From an uncultured Collinsella sp. (lineage in GTDB: Bacteria > Actinomycetota > Coriobacteriia > Coriobacteriales > Coriobacteriaceae): a DNA stretch of 8,646 bases. The position numbers and the translations under genes were made by a program. The DNA lies in contig CALGZX010000060.1 in NCBI GenBank assembly GCA_937934165.1, positions 1 through 8,646 of the forward strand. The letters are read 5' to 3'. This document shows, piece after piece, positions 1-7,873 of the stretch. Position 1 is the first letter of the stretch, and each line of letters opens with the position of its first letter. The notes under the pieces were generated by a model, which was given only the letters and a program-made list of their open reading frames with translations, was not told where the DNA came from and did no database searches.

Positions 1-1
1 C

Positions 2-2293
2 GTTCCCGCTTCCGACTCCGGTTCGCGCTTCCGTTCGCTGCTCGACCAGATCGCCGCACAGGAGACCGTGCTCAAGGAGAAGAAGGACGCCGAGGACAAG
101 GCCAAGGCCGAGCGCGCCGCAGAGCGCGGTAACCGTCGTGGCGGCAACAACGACCGCCGCGGTGGCCGTCGTAACGATCGCAATGCCTCCGACAACAACT
201 CCGAGCGCAACGCCTCCGAGAGCCGTCCGCACAGCCATCGCACCAACGCCAGCAACAACGTCGCTGCCGGCATGGACTTCCCCAACCCCGATAAGCAGGG
301 CAAGGGCAAGAAGCGCAAGGGCGGTCACAACAACGAAGAGGACCACTACAGCCGCATGGCTCGCGAGGCCGAGGAGTACAGCCGCGAGAAGGTGCTCGAG
401 GAGGCTCGTGCCGCCGTCGAGGAGGCCTCTCGCGAGTCCACCGGTCGCCGCAAGAAGCGCAAGGAGAAGCGCGAGCGCGAGGCTGCCAAGGCTCAGGAGG
501 AGCGCAAGATAGAGGAGGCGCTGGCCCAGGGCGTGAACCCCGAGGACCTCGACGCCATCAAGGTCTCCCAGGGCGTTACCGTCCAGGAGCTTGCCGAGGC
601 GCTCGACGTTCCGGCCAACGACATCATCAAGCGCCTGTTCCTGCTGGGCACGCCGCTTACCATGACGCAGTCCATGTCCGACGACCTCGTCGAGCTCGTC
701 GCCGACGACCTGGGCCGTCAGATCAAGATCATCACCCCCGAGGAGGAGAACACCTTCTCGTTCTACGACGATCCCGCCGACCTTAAGCCGCGCGCCCCGG
801 TCGTCACCGTCATGGGTCACGTCGACCACGGCAAGACGTCGCTGCTCGACGCCATCCGTCACACCGGCGTTGCTGCCGGCGAGGCGGGCGGCATTACGCA
901 GGCCATCGGCGCTTCGCAGGTCATGATCAACGACCGCAAGATCACCTTCATCGATACCCCGGGTCACGCCACCTTTACGGCTATGCGTGCCCGCGGCGCC
1001 AAGGTGACCGACATCGTCATCCTGATCGTTGCTGCCGACGACGGCGTCATGCCCCAGACCGTCGAGTCCATCAACCACGCCAAGGCCGCCGGCGTACCCA
1101 TCGTCGTCGCCGTCAACAAGATCGATAAGCCGGGCGCCAACCCCGACCGCGTGCGTCAGGAGCTCACCGAGTACGGCGTCATCCCCGAGGAGTGGGGCGG
1201 ACAGAACATGTTCGTCAACATCTCGGCTAAGCAGAAGATCGGTATCGACGACCTTCTGGAGTCCGTGCTGCTTCAGGCCGACGTGCTCGAGCTCAAGGCC
1301 AACCCGGACACCTTTGCCTCCGGCAACGTCCTCGAGGCCAAGCTTGACAAGGGCCGCGGCTCGGTCGCTACCGTGCTTGTGACCCGCGGTACTCTGCACG
1401 TGGGCGATACGCTGGTCGCTGGTCTTACCTACGGCCGCGTCCGCGCTATGCTCGACCCCAAGGGTCGCGCCGTCACCGAGGCCGGTCCCTCCGACGCCGT
1501 CGAGATTCTTGGCCTGCAGTCCGTGCCCAACGCCGGTGACGAGTTCCGCGTGTTCGAGGATGAGCGCGAGGCTCGCGCCCTGGCCGATGAGCGTTCGCTC
1601 AAGGCCCGTATCGAGGAGCAGAGCCGCGTGAAGCACGTCACGCTCGAGAATCTCTTCGAGACCATCGCCGACGCCGAGGTCAAGGAGCTCAACCTGATCA
1701 TCAAGGCCGACGTCCAGGGTTCCATCGAGGCCCTTCAGGACTCGCTCGACAAGATGGATCAGTCCGAGGTTCGCATCAACACGATCCACTCCGCCGTTGG
1801 CGCCATCAACGAGACCGACGTCGTCCTGGCCGACGCCTCCAACGCCATCATCATCGGCTTTGGCGTCCGTCCCGACGGTAAGGCCCGCTCCGCCGCCGAG
1901 CGCGAGGGCGTCGAGATCCGTTGCTACGACGTCATCTATAAGTGCCTCGAGGAGCTCGACGCCGCCCGTATCGGCATGCTCAAGCCCACCGAGGTCGAGG
2001 TCGCCACGGGTACCGCGACCGTCCTGGACACCTTCAAGGTGCCCAAAGTCGGTATCGCCGCCGGTGTCCGCGTCGAGGAGGGCGAGATCGCCGCGACCGA
2101 TTCCGTGCGTCTGGTGCGCGACGGCATCGTGGTCTTCAACGGCAAGATCGCCTCGATGCGCCACTACAAGGACGAGGCCAAGAGCCTCAAGAGCGGTTCC
2201 GAGGGCGGCATTGGCCTGGAGAACTTCCAGGACATCAAGCCCGGCGACCAGATCGAGGGTTACCGTATCGACCAGGTTGCCCGTACCGAGTAG
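2..2293 (+). CDS. infB: Translation initiation factor IF-2 (5'-truncated by window edge)
   Basis: IF-2 is the cytoplasmic GTPase that delivers initiator fMet-tRNA to the 30S subunit and promotes 50S joining. The frame is open from base 2, so the true start lies upstream; 763 residues are visible. In order they show a low-complexity Arg/Gly/Asn-rich stretch (about residues 40-80), a charged predicted coiled region (about 110-175), an IF2-N domain (about 190-240), the G domain, then domains II, III and IV to the C-terminus. The G motifs are intact: GHVDHGKT (272-279), GGITQ (296-300), DTPGH (318-322), NKID (372-375) and SAK (408-410). Domain III carries the recognisable IIKADVQGSIEAL segment. 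Codons are strongly biased to C- and G-ending forms (Asp mostly GAC, Lys mostly AAG), fitting a highly expressed gene. It ends with TAG, 11 bases before rbfA. Identity is certain; only the missing N-terminus is unresolved. Confidence 0.98.
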   Translation, partial: VPASDSGSRFRSLLDQIAAQETVLKEKKDAEDKAKAERAAERGNRRGGNNDRRGGRRNDRNASDNNSERNASESRPHSHRTNASNNVAAGMDFPNPDKQGKGKKRKGGHNNEEDHYSRMAREAEEYSREKVLEEARAAVEEASRESTGRRKKRKEKREREAAKAQEERKIEEALAQGVNPEDLDAIKVSQGVTVQELAEALDVPANDIIKRLFLLGTPLTMTQSMSDDLVELVADDLGRQIKIITPEEENTFSFYDDPADLKPRAPVVTVMGHVDHGKTSLLDAIRHTGVAAGEAGGITQAIGASQVMINDRKITFIDTPGHATFTAMRARGAKVTDIVILIVAADDGVMPQTVESINHAKAAGVPIVVAVNKIDKPGANPDRVRQELTEYGVIPEEWGGQNMFVNISAKQKIGIDDLLESVLLQADVLELKANPDTFASGNVLEAKLDKGRGSVATVLVTRGTLHVGDTLVAGLTYGRVRAMLDPKGRAVTEAGPSDAVEILGLQSVPNAGDEFRVFEDEREARALADERSLKARIEEQSRVKHVTLENLFETIADAEVKELNLIIKADVQGSIEALQDSLDKMDQSEVRINTIHSAVGAINETDVVLADASNAIIIGFGVRPDGKARSAAEREGVEIRCYDVIYKCLEELDAARIGMLKPTEVEVATGTATVLDTFKVPKVGIAAGVRVEEGEIAATDSVRLVRDGIVVFNGKIASMRHYKDEAKSLKSGSEGGIGLENFQDIKPGDQIEGYRIDQVARTE

Positions 2294-2297
2294 GGGG
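2293..2297 (+). promoter_or_regulatory. Ribosome binding site of rbfA
   Basis: A GGGGG run sits 7 bases before the rbfA ATG. Its first G is the last base of the infB stop codon, so ribosomes ending infB are placed on the rbfA start. G-U pairing to the anti-Shine-Dalgarno is needed at one position. It supports the ATG at 2305 as the rbfA start, rather than any of the upstream in-frame codons that lie inside infB. Confidence 0.65.
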
Positions 2298-2304
2298 TAG
2301 CGCT

Positions 2305-2715
2305 ATGAAGCAAACGCAGGCAACTCGCCGTTTGGGCGAGCAGCTTCGCGAGAAGCTCGGTTATATCCTGCTCTTTGAGGTTTCCGATCCGCGTCTCGAC
2401 CTGGTTACTTTGACCGCGGTCGAGGTCGCGGTGGACCGTTCCTTCGCGCGCGTGTACGTGTCGTGCGATGCGAGCCGCTACGACGAGGTCATGGAGGCGC
2501 TCGCAAGCGCCAAGGGCCGTATTCGCAGCCTGTTGGCTCGCTCGCTCGATTGGCGTGTCACGCCCGAGCTCGATTTTCGCATCGATCGCTCGACCGATGA
2601 GGCCGAGCGCATCACGCGTGCGCTGGAAAACGTTCCCGCCACGCTTGCGATCGAAAAGGACGAGGACGGCTATCCGATAGCGGATGCCGCCCAGGAGGCA
2701 GCTTTAGATGACTAA
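2305..2715 (+). CDS. rbfA: 30S ribosome-binding factor A
   Basis: RbfA is a small KH-like protein that binds the 30S subunit and helps mature the 5' end region of 16S rRNA; it is known from cold adaptation. The product is 136 residues, within the usual 110-140. The family signature is clear: an N-terminal helix (RRLGEQLREKLGYIL), then the DPRLDLVTLTAVEV motif (about residues 28-41), the strand ARVYVS, and later a long helix leading to a C-terminal DFRIDRSTDEAERI segment. The frame is open further upstream inside infB, but the ATG at 2305 has a well-placed GGGGG site and gives the family's normal N-terminus, so I choose it. It follows infB by 11 bases and its last 8 bases overlap nrnA. The infB-rbfA pairing is widely conserved. 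The acidic C-terminal tail is ordinary for the family. Confidence 0.95.
   Translation: MKQTQATRRLGEQLREKLGYILLFEVSDPRLDLVTLTAVEVAVDRSFARVYVSCDASRYDEVMEALASAKGRIRSLLARSLDWRVTPELDFRIDRSTDEAERITRALENVPATLAIEKDEDGYPIADAAQEAALDD
2693..2698 (+). promoter_or_regulatory. Ribosome binding site of nrnA
   Basis: A perfect AGGAGG lies inside the rbfA coding region, 9 bases before the nrnA ATG at 2708. It fixes that ATG as the start and therefore the 8-base overlap with rbfA. Confidence 0.8.
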
Positions 2716-3751
2716 TTCCGCCGACCTCGCTTCGTGCGAGTCTGCAGATATTCAGCGACGCATCCTCGAGCTCATCGAGGGTGCGTCCTCCATTGCGATT
2801 TCGGGACATACTTCTCCCGATGGCGATGCCTTGGGCTCCGTGTTGGGTCTGGGCCTTTCGCTCATGAAGTTTTTCCCCAACAAGGACATTGCCCTGCTGC
2901 TGGCAGACGATGACCCGGTTCCGCGCATCTACCGCTTTATGGAGGGTGCCGATCGTCTGGTGCCGGCATCTACGTACACCGGCAATCCGGACCTGTTCAT
3001 CTCGGTGGACGTACCGGTCGTCGAGCGCCTCAATAATTCCGCCGAGGTGCTTCGTCGCTCCAAGCATGTGGTGTGCTTCGATCACCATCCGGCGCGCGAG
3101 GAGTTTGCCGAGCTCAGCCTGAGGCGCGTCGAAGCTGCAGCCTGCGCTATGATCATCGACCGCTTCTTGGACAATTGTGGCATTGTCGCACGTGATGGCG
3201 TTGCGACCTGCCTGCTGTGCGGCTTGGTTACCGATACCGGCCGTTTTCAGTACCAAAACGCCGATGCCGCCGCGTTCCATGCGGCCTCGCGTCTGGTTGC
3301 CCACGGTGCCGATCCGGCGCGTGTGGCACTCGAGGTATATCAGAGCATGCGCGTTGAGTTTTTGCACCTCAAGTCCATCGTTATGGGCCGCATCAAGACG
3401 GTGGCCCATGGGCGCGTCGCGTATAGCTATGCGTACCAGAGCGACCTTGAGGCCTGCGGCGTCACCTCGGACGAGTGCGACGGCCTGGTCGATGTGGTGC
3501 GTTCGGTGATGGGCGTCGAGGTCTGCATGTTCTTAAAGGGCATTGAGGGCGATACCAAGGTGCGTGGCAACCTGCGCTCCAAGGGCGACCTCGATGTGTC
3601 CGAGATTGCTGCCAACTTTGGCGGTGGCGGGCATCATGCCGCCGCCGGCTTTTCCAACAACGGAACAATTCGCGAGACGCTCGCCGTGGCACTTCCCATG
3701 CTGGCCGAGCTGGTGGGGGAGGATCCCGCTTCGGTGACCGTCGAGCTCTAA
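2708..3751 (+). CDS. nrnA: DHH/DHHA1 phosphoesterase: nanoRNase / pAp phosphatase (NrnA-like)
   Basis: NrnA-type enzymes degrade 2-5-nucleotide RNAs from the end and dephosphorylate 3'-phosphoadenosine 5'-phosphate (pAp), using a two-metal (usually Mn) centre in the cytoplasm. The 347-residue product has the DHH domain motifs in order: GHTSPDGDALGS (33-44; metal ligands H34, D38, D40), the SVDVP strand with D101, the signature FDHHP (D125-H126-H127), and VTDTGRF (D176 region). The DHHA1 substrate domain follows, with VRGNLRSKGDLDVSEIA and the glycine loop GGGGHHAAAGF (305-315). All expected ligand residues are present, so it should be active. Length matches the family (about 310-350). The start is set by a perfect AGGAGG, and the gene overlaps rbfA by 8 bases. 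Placement between rbfA and truB is a conserved arrangement in Gram-positive bacteria. Which of the two substrates dominates cannot be read from the sequence. Confidence 0.94.
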   Translation: MTNSADLASCESADIQRRILELIEGASSIAISGHTSPDGDALGSVLGLGLSLMKFFPNKDIALLLADDDPVPRIYRFMEGADRLVPASTYTGNPDLFISVDVPVVERLNNSAEVLRRSKHVVCFDHHPAREEFAELSLRRVEAAACAMIIDRFLDNCGIVARDGVATCLLCGLVTDTGRFQYQNADAAAFHAASRLVAHGADPARVALEVYQSMRVEFLHLKSIVMGRIKTVAHGRVAYSYAYQSDLEACGVTSDECDGLVDVVRSVMGVEVCMFLKGIEGDTKVRGNLRSKGDLDVSEIAANFGGGGHHAAAGFSNNGTIRETLAVALPMLAELVGEDPASVTVEL

Positions 3752-3766
3752 CTAATTGGATGGTAC

Positions 3767-4699
3767 ATGGCTCGTCGAACGCCTTCTCAATTGAATATGC
3801 TGCTCGCCGTCGATAAGCCGGTGGGCTGCACGTCCCACGATGTGGTCTCGCAATGCCGACGCGCCCTCCATGAGCGGCGCGTCGGCCATGCCGGCACGCT
3901 CGACCCCATGGCATCCGGCGTTATGGTGGTGGGCGTGGGCCAGGCTACTCGTCTGCTGGGCATGCTAACCCTCGATACCAAAAGCTATGTCGCCGACATT
4001 TCGTTTGGTGCCGAGACCAATACCGATGATGCGGAGGGCGAGGCGGTCCGCACAGTGGCTGTTGCCAACGAACTCTGCGATCCTGCCTATGCCCGTGAGT
4101 GCTTGGCCGCCATGCTGGGTCCGCAGATGCAGGTGCCGCCGGCGTTTTCGGCTATCTCGGTCAATGGCGTTCGCGCCTACAAGTCTGCTCGCGAGGGCAA
4201 TGCGGTGGACCTACCTCCGCGCCCCGTCGAGGTTTATGCCGCCGACCTGATCGCCGTGGGCGGCGAGGGTGATACGTGTGTGTGGACCGTGGCGTTCTCG
4301 GTGAGCAAGGGCACCTATATCCGTGCGCTCGCTCGCGACTTGGGCCGTGCTTGTGATAGCGCCGCGCATATTTCCGCGCTGCGCCGCACGGCCTCCGGTG
4401 TTGTTTCCATTGGCGCTTGTCATGCGGTGGAGGAGCTTTCTCCCGAGTCCGCGGCTGGCTTTGCCCTGGATCCCATTGCGGCTTTGGGCGCCATGCGTGT
4501 TGACTTGCCGGGCAATCTTGCCGACGACCTTCTCTGCGGCCGACGCATTCCCGTTGAGCGTGCGCTTGCCGATTTCGATGCCTCGAAGGCGCCGTTTGCG
4601 TTGGTGCTCGATGGGGGACTCAAGGCGCTTGCCCGCATTGAGAGTGGCCGCTTTGTCATGGAGCACGTGTTTCCGCAAGCAATCGGCGGTGTTCGATGA
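3767..4699 (+). CDS. truB: tRNA pseudouridine-55 synthase
   Basis: TruB isomerises U55 in the T-loop of elongator tRNAs to pseudouridine. The 310-residue product carries the family motifs: the N-terminal LLAVDKPVGCTSHDVV (12-27), the catalytic loop GHAGTLDPMASG (40-51) with nucleophile D46, the KSYVADISFG strand, QVPPAFSAISVNG followed by RAYKSAREG (122-144), and the SKGTYIRALARDLG motif (180-193). A C-terminal region of about 70 residues follows, as in TruB. The ATG at 3767 has only a weak site (GGATGG at 3758-3763, very close). A second in-frame ATG at 3797 would start directly at the conserved MLLAVDKP but has no visible site, so I keep 3767 with some doubt. It is separated from nrnA by 15 bases and overlaps ribF by the 4 bases ATGA. 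The truB-ribF pairing is conserved across many phyla. Confidence 0.96.
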   Translation: MARRTPSQLNMLLAVDKPVGCTSHDVVSQCRRALHERRVGHAGTLDPMASGVMVVGVGQATRLLGMLTLDTKSYVADISFGAETNTDDAEGEAVRTVAVANELCDPAYARECLAAMLGPQMQVPPAFSAISVNGVRAYKSAREGNAVDLPPRPVEVYAADLIAVGGEGDTCVWTVAFSVSKGTYIRALARDLGRACDSAAHISALRRTASGVVSIGACHAVEELSPESAAGFALDPIAALGAMRVDLPGNLADDLLCGRRIPVERALADFDASKAPFALVLDGGLKALARIESGRFVMEHVFPQAIGGVR

Positions 4700-5703
4700 T
4701 GTTGTCCGCTCGCGAGCTCGCGCGTGTCTTTTTCGCGGGCGAGTCGGACGAGGCTCGCATCGTTACTGCCGATACGTTTGATGAGTGCGGGCACTTGGGT
4801 GCCGCATCGATTGCCATCGGCGTGTTCGACGGCGTTCACCGTGGACACCAGGAACTTATCGAAGCGCTTGTCCGTGATGCCCGTGCCCATGGCTGTAAGG
4901 CGGTCGTGGTTACCTTCGATCCCGACCCGGACGTTGTGGTGAGCCCTTCGCCCGCTCAAAAATTGATGACGACGGCCGACCGTCTGCATGCCCTGGCTCA
5001 AACCGGGGTCGATGCGGTGGTGGCCGTTCCCTTTACGCCTGAGGTTGCGGCGCTTGACCATGTTGATTTTCTCTCGCTGGTGTCGCGTCTGGTCGACATT
5101 CGATCGATTCGCGTTGGCAGTGACTTTAGGCTGGGTCGTGGCGGTGCTTCTGGTGTTGCCGAGATGCGCGCCTGGGGTTCCGAGCGCGGCGTTGACGTGT
5201 ATGGTCACGACCTACTTTGTGAGGGCGGTGAGGCCATTTGCGCCACCCGCATCCGTCATGAGTTGGGACAGGGCCATGTGGAGCTGGCTGCTGAGTTGCT
5301 CGCCCGCCCATATATGGTGCGCGGCGGTGTTATTCGTGGCCGTCACGAGGGTTCTGGCATGGGCTTTCCCACGGCAAACCTGCAAGTTCCCGACGGCATT
5401 CAGGTGCCTGCCGATGGCGTGTATGAGGGCATGGTGCTCGTCGATGACACCGTGTGGCCCGCTGCCGTGAACGTCGGCCTGCCGCCGACCTATGCTGACG
5501 ATGCCGCTTCGGCGCATCTCGAGGCTAATTTAATTGGTTATACGGGCGACCTGTACGGCGCTTCCGTTTCGCTGGCGTTTACGCGCTGGCTGCGTCCGTC
5601 GCGCGTGTTCGATTCGCTGGATGAGTTGATCGCGACCGTCGAGGGTAATATCGAAGATATTCGTCACAACTTGGGCGAGCAGGGGGTGAGCATCCGTGAT
5701 TAG
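4696..5703 (+). CDS. ribF: Bifunctional riboflavin kinase / FAD synthetase
   Basis: RibF phosphorylates riboflavin to FMN and then adenylates FMN to FAD. The 335-residue product has the usual two-domain build. The N-terminal nucleotidyltransferase domain shows GVFDGVHRGH (42-51, with the HxGH signature H48-R-G-H51), VVTFDPDP and a FRLGRGG loop (144-150). The C-terminal flavokinase domain shows ARPYMVRGGVIRG, GFPTANL (223-229; the PTAN metal/ATP motif), GVYEGMV, VNVGLPPTY and a putative catalytic E276 before NLIGYTGDLYG. The transferase motif usually written ISSTxxR reads ICATRIR here (181-187), keeping Thr and Arg but losing both Ser. Kinase activity looks secure; FAD synthetase activity is likely but less so. 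The start ATG overlaps the truB stop in ATGA, with another Met immediately after. The 3' end overlaps dnaG by 8 bases. Confidence 0.95.
   Translation: MMLSARELARVFFAGESDEARIVTADTFDECGHLGAASIAIGVFDGVHRGHQELIEALVRDARAHGCKAVVVTFDPDPDVVVSPSPAQKLMTTADRLHALAQTGVDAVVAVPFTPEVAALDHVDFLSLVSRLVDIRSIRVGSDFRLGRGGASGVAEMRAWGSERGVDVYGHDLLCEGGEAICATRIRHELGQGHVELAAELLARPYMVRGGVIRGRHEGSGMGFPTANLQVPDGIQVPADGVYEGMVLVDDTVWPAAVNVGLPPTYADDAASAHLEANLIGYTGDLYGASVSLAFTRWLRPSRVFDSLDELIATVEGNIEDIRHNLGEQGVSIRD
5682..5686 (+). promoter_or_regulatory. Ribosome binding site that decides the GTG start of dnaG
   Basis: The sequence AGGGGGTG, with its GGGGG core here, lies inside the end of ribF, 9 bases before a GTG codon at 5696. 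No in-frame ATG is nearby, so this site is the main support for the GTG start and for the 8-base overlap of dnaG with ribF. It resembles the GGGGGT site of rbfA. Confidence 0.65.
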
Positions 5704-7804
5704 CGATGAGGAAAAAGACCAGGTACGCGCTGCGTCCGACCTAGTCGCCATCGTGCAGGAAACGGTTGAGCTCAAGCCCCGCGGCCATGAGTTTTGGGGC
5801 TGTTGCCCCTTTCATGGCGAAAAGACGCCGTCCTTCCACATTATCCCCGCCACGCAGGTCTGGCACTGCTTTGGCTGCGGCGAAGGTGGCGACGTCTTCA
5901 CCTATATCATGAAGCGCGAGAACCTGAGCTTTCCCGAGTCAATCCGTTATTTGGCCGATCGCGCGGGTATTGAGCTGCATGACACCGGAGATCGCCGTGA
6001 GCGCGGTACCAAGCGTGCCCGCATCTACGATCTGTGCGCCGAGACCGCCCAGTTCTACCACACCATGCTTATGCGCGGTAAGGACGGCCGTCCGCGCGAG
6101 TACTTTGCCAGCCGCGGCATGGGTGGCGACGTCTGCCGCCGCTACTGCCTGGGCTTTGCACCGGGACGCAACGCGCTGGTGTCGCACCTGTCCCAAGCGG
6201 GTTTTACCCCGCAGGAGATGATCGACGCCAACGTGGCTGTGAGCCGCGGGCGCGGGCAGCTTGCCGACCGCTTTTACGACCGCGTGATGTTCCCCATCTT
6301 TGACGAGCAGGGTCACAACATTGCCTTTGGCGGTCGCATTATGGGCGACGGCCAACCCAAGTACCTCAACACCGCCGAGACGAGCGTGTTTCATAAAAAG
6401 CGCAACCTCTACGGCTTTAATTGGGCCAAGGAGTATATCGTCGCGCAGGATACCGCCATCGTGGTGGAGGGATATACCGACTGCATCGCCTGCTGGGAGG
6501 CGGGGATTAAAAACGTTGTCGCTACGCTGGGCACCGCGCTCACGGAGCATCACGTCAAGACGCTCACCCGCTTTGCCAAGCGCATTGTCTACATGTTTGA
6601 CGGTGATGCCGCGGGCCAGAAGGCCGCCCGCCGTGCGATTCAGTTTATTGAGCAGGATTCGATGGATCTGCGCTGCGTGGTGCTCCCCGACGGCAACGAC
6701 CCTATGGAGTTTATTACGGCGCACGGCGGCCAGGAGCTGCAGGCGCGCATCGACGCTGCCGAGCCGCTCATGGACTTCGTGTACCGTTCTCTGCAGGAAT
6801 CGAGCGATATTAGCACGCCGGGCGGTCGCGCCAAGGCGCTGGAAGATGCGCTGACGCTCATCTATCCGCTGCGTGATAGCTATATGATCGACACGTACTT
6901 TATCCAGATTGCCGACCTGTTGGGTTTGGATCTGGAGACCGTGCGCGCGAGCTCGGGCCGTGTGTTTCGCGATGTCGCCAAGCGCGAGGATACGGAACGA
7001 CGTCGTGAGCAGAACTATGAGCGCCAGCGGGCACAGGCTGAGCGGTCCGGTAGCGCGGGCGGTCGGGCGTCGGGTTCTCGCGATGCCGGTCGCGGTGCTT
7101 GGGCATCGGGCGCGACGCCGCCGGTGTCCGCGCCGGTCGAAGAAGAGCCGTACGACTACGTCCCGCTCGATGCCTACGGTGCCGCGCCCGTGGAGGTCGT
7201 CGACGACCTGCCGCCGATCGACGTGCCTGATGGTATGGGCGCTGTTCCCGTGGCTGATGGTTCGGGCGCACCGGCTACGGCGGCGCCGATGGTTCTTACC
7301 GATCTTGAGCGCAAGTCCTTGGCAGGGGAGCGCGAGCTGCTGACCATGCTCACGAGCTACCCCGACCTGTTCCGCACGTATGCCGATCGCATCTGCTCCA
7401 TCGAGTGGGTTGATCCACGTCACGAGTCCATCGCATGGGCTGTTCTGGCAACGCCGCCGGGAACCGATCCTGCAGCCTGCATGGATGCGGCGCGCTCAGT
7501 GTGTCCCGATGCGGCAACGCTTGTGAGTGCCGGACGCATCTCGGCGACGAGCAAGCATCCCACCGAGACGAACATTGTGTTTATGCTCGATACGCTCGAG
7601 CTCTACACCATCAAGCGCCGCATGCGTGCCGCACAGGCCAAGCTGCGCCAGGACCGTTCGCTCGATGATGAGGCCCGTCGTGCGCTGACCGTGCAGGCCG
7701 CGCAGGATTCGCAGCGTCAACGCGAACTGCAAAAGTCGATCGGCGGCGTGGCGGACCCGTTCCGTTTGATCGGCCTGGAGGCCGCAGGCACCGAACAAGC
7801 CTAG
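5696..7804 (+). CDS. dnaG: DNA primase DnaG
   Basis: DnaG makes the short RNA primers for lagging-strand synthesis and works with the DnaB helicase. The 702-residue product starts at GTG. Domains: N-terminal CHC2 zinc ribbon (ligands C37, H40, C58, C61 in CPFH and CFGC); the RNA polymerase core with RFYDRVMFPIFDEQGHNIAFGG (192-213) and the NLYGF segment; the TOPRIM fold with E258 in VVEGYTD and D302/D304 in FDGDAAG; then a helicase-interacting C-terminal domain from about residue 538 (LERKSLAGERELLTML) to the end. All catalytic acidic residues are present. It is longer than E. coli DnaG (581) because of a low-complexity linker at about 428-535, first basic (Arg/Glu), then Gly/Ser, then Pro/acidic. 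Its start overlaps ribF, which places it in the infB transcript; rpoD follows after 110 bases. Confidence 0.97.
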   Translation: MISDEEKDQVRAASDLVAIVQETVELKPRGHEFWGCCPFHGEKTPSFHIIPATQVWHCFGCGEGGDVFTYIMKRENLSFPESIRYLADRAGIELHDTGDRRERGTKRARIYDLCAETAQFYHTMLMRGKDGRPREYFASRGMGGDVCRRYCLGFAPGRNALVSHLSQAGFTPQEMIDANVAVSRGRGQLADRFYDRVMFPIFDEQGHNIAFGGRIMGDGQPKYLNTAETSVFHKKRNLYGFNWAKEYIVAQDTAIVVEGYTDCIACWEAGIKNVVATLGTALTEHHVKTLTRFAKRIVYMFDGDAAGQKAARRAIQFIEQDSMDLRCVVLPDGNDPMEFITAHGGQELQARIDAAEPLMDFVYRSLQESSDISTPGGRAKALEDALTLIYPLRDSYMIDTYFIQIADLLGLDLETVRASSGRVFRDVAKREDTERRREQNYERQRAQAERSGSAGGRASGSRDAGRGAWASGATPPVSAPVEEEPYDYVPLDAYGAAPVEVVDDLPPIDVPDGMGAVPVADGSGAPATAAPMVLTDLERKSLAGERELLTMLTSYPDLFRTYADRICSIEWVDPRHESIAWAVLATPPGTDPAACMDAARSVCPDAATLVSAGRISATSKHPTETNIVFMLDTLELYTIKRRMRAAQAKLRQDRSLDDEARRALTVQAAQDSQRQRELQKSIGGVADPFRLIGLEAAGTEQA

Positions 7805-7873
7805 ATGTTGTGGTCAACCAGCGTATTCTCGCCTATATCCAGTCCTCTTTTTGGGTATAGACGTCAATGTGTG

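Noticed and set aside
1942..2304. Upstream in-frame extension of rbfA starting within infB (total 257 codons).
   Set aside because: The extra part is Arg-rich out-of-frame infB sequence. The conserved RbfA N-terminus and the GGGGG site both point to the ATG at 2305.
2612..3409. A 265-codon open frame on the - strand over rbfA and nrnA.
   Set aside because: It overlaps two genes with intact family motifs, shows no domain of its own and has no good ribosome site. I treat it as an antisense shadow.
4420..5208. A 262-codon open frame on the - strand over the truB-ribF junction.
   Set aside because: It is the antisense of conserved coding sequence and has no recognisable motif.
5939..7423. A 494-codon open frame on the - strand opposite dnaG.
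   Set aside because: It lies entirely inside a well-supported dnaG. It has no recognisable domain and its composition is the mirror image of GC-rich sense codons. Long antisense frames are expected in such genomes.
7812..7817. TTGACC on the - strand as a -35 element for an antisense promoter into dnaG.
   Set aside because: No -10-like hexamer occurs at a suitable distance on that strand.
7841..7860. Possible terminator after dnaG at the T5 tract.
   Set aside because: No stable GC-rich stem precedes the T-run; the nearby TGGTCAACCA palindrome (7811-7820) has only a 2-base loop and is too far away.
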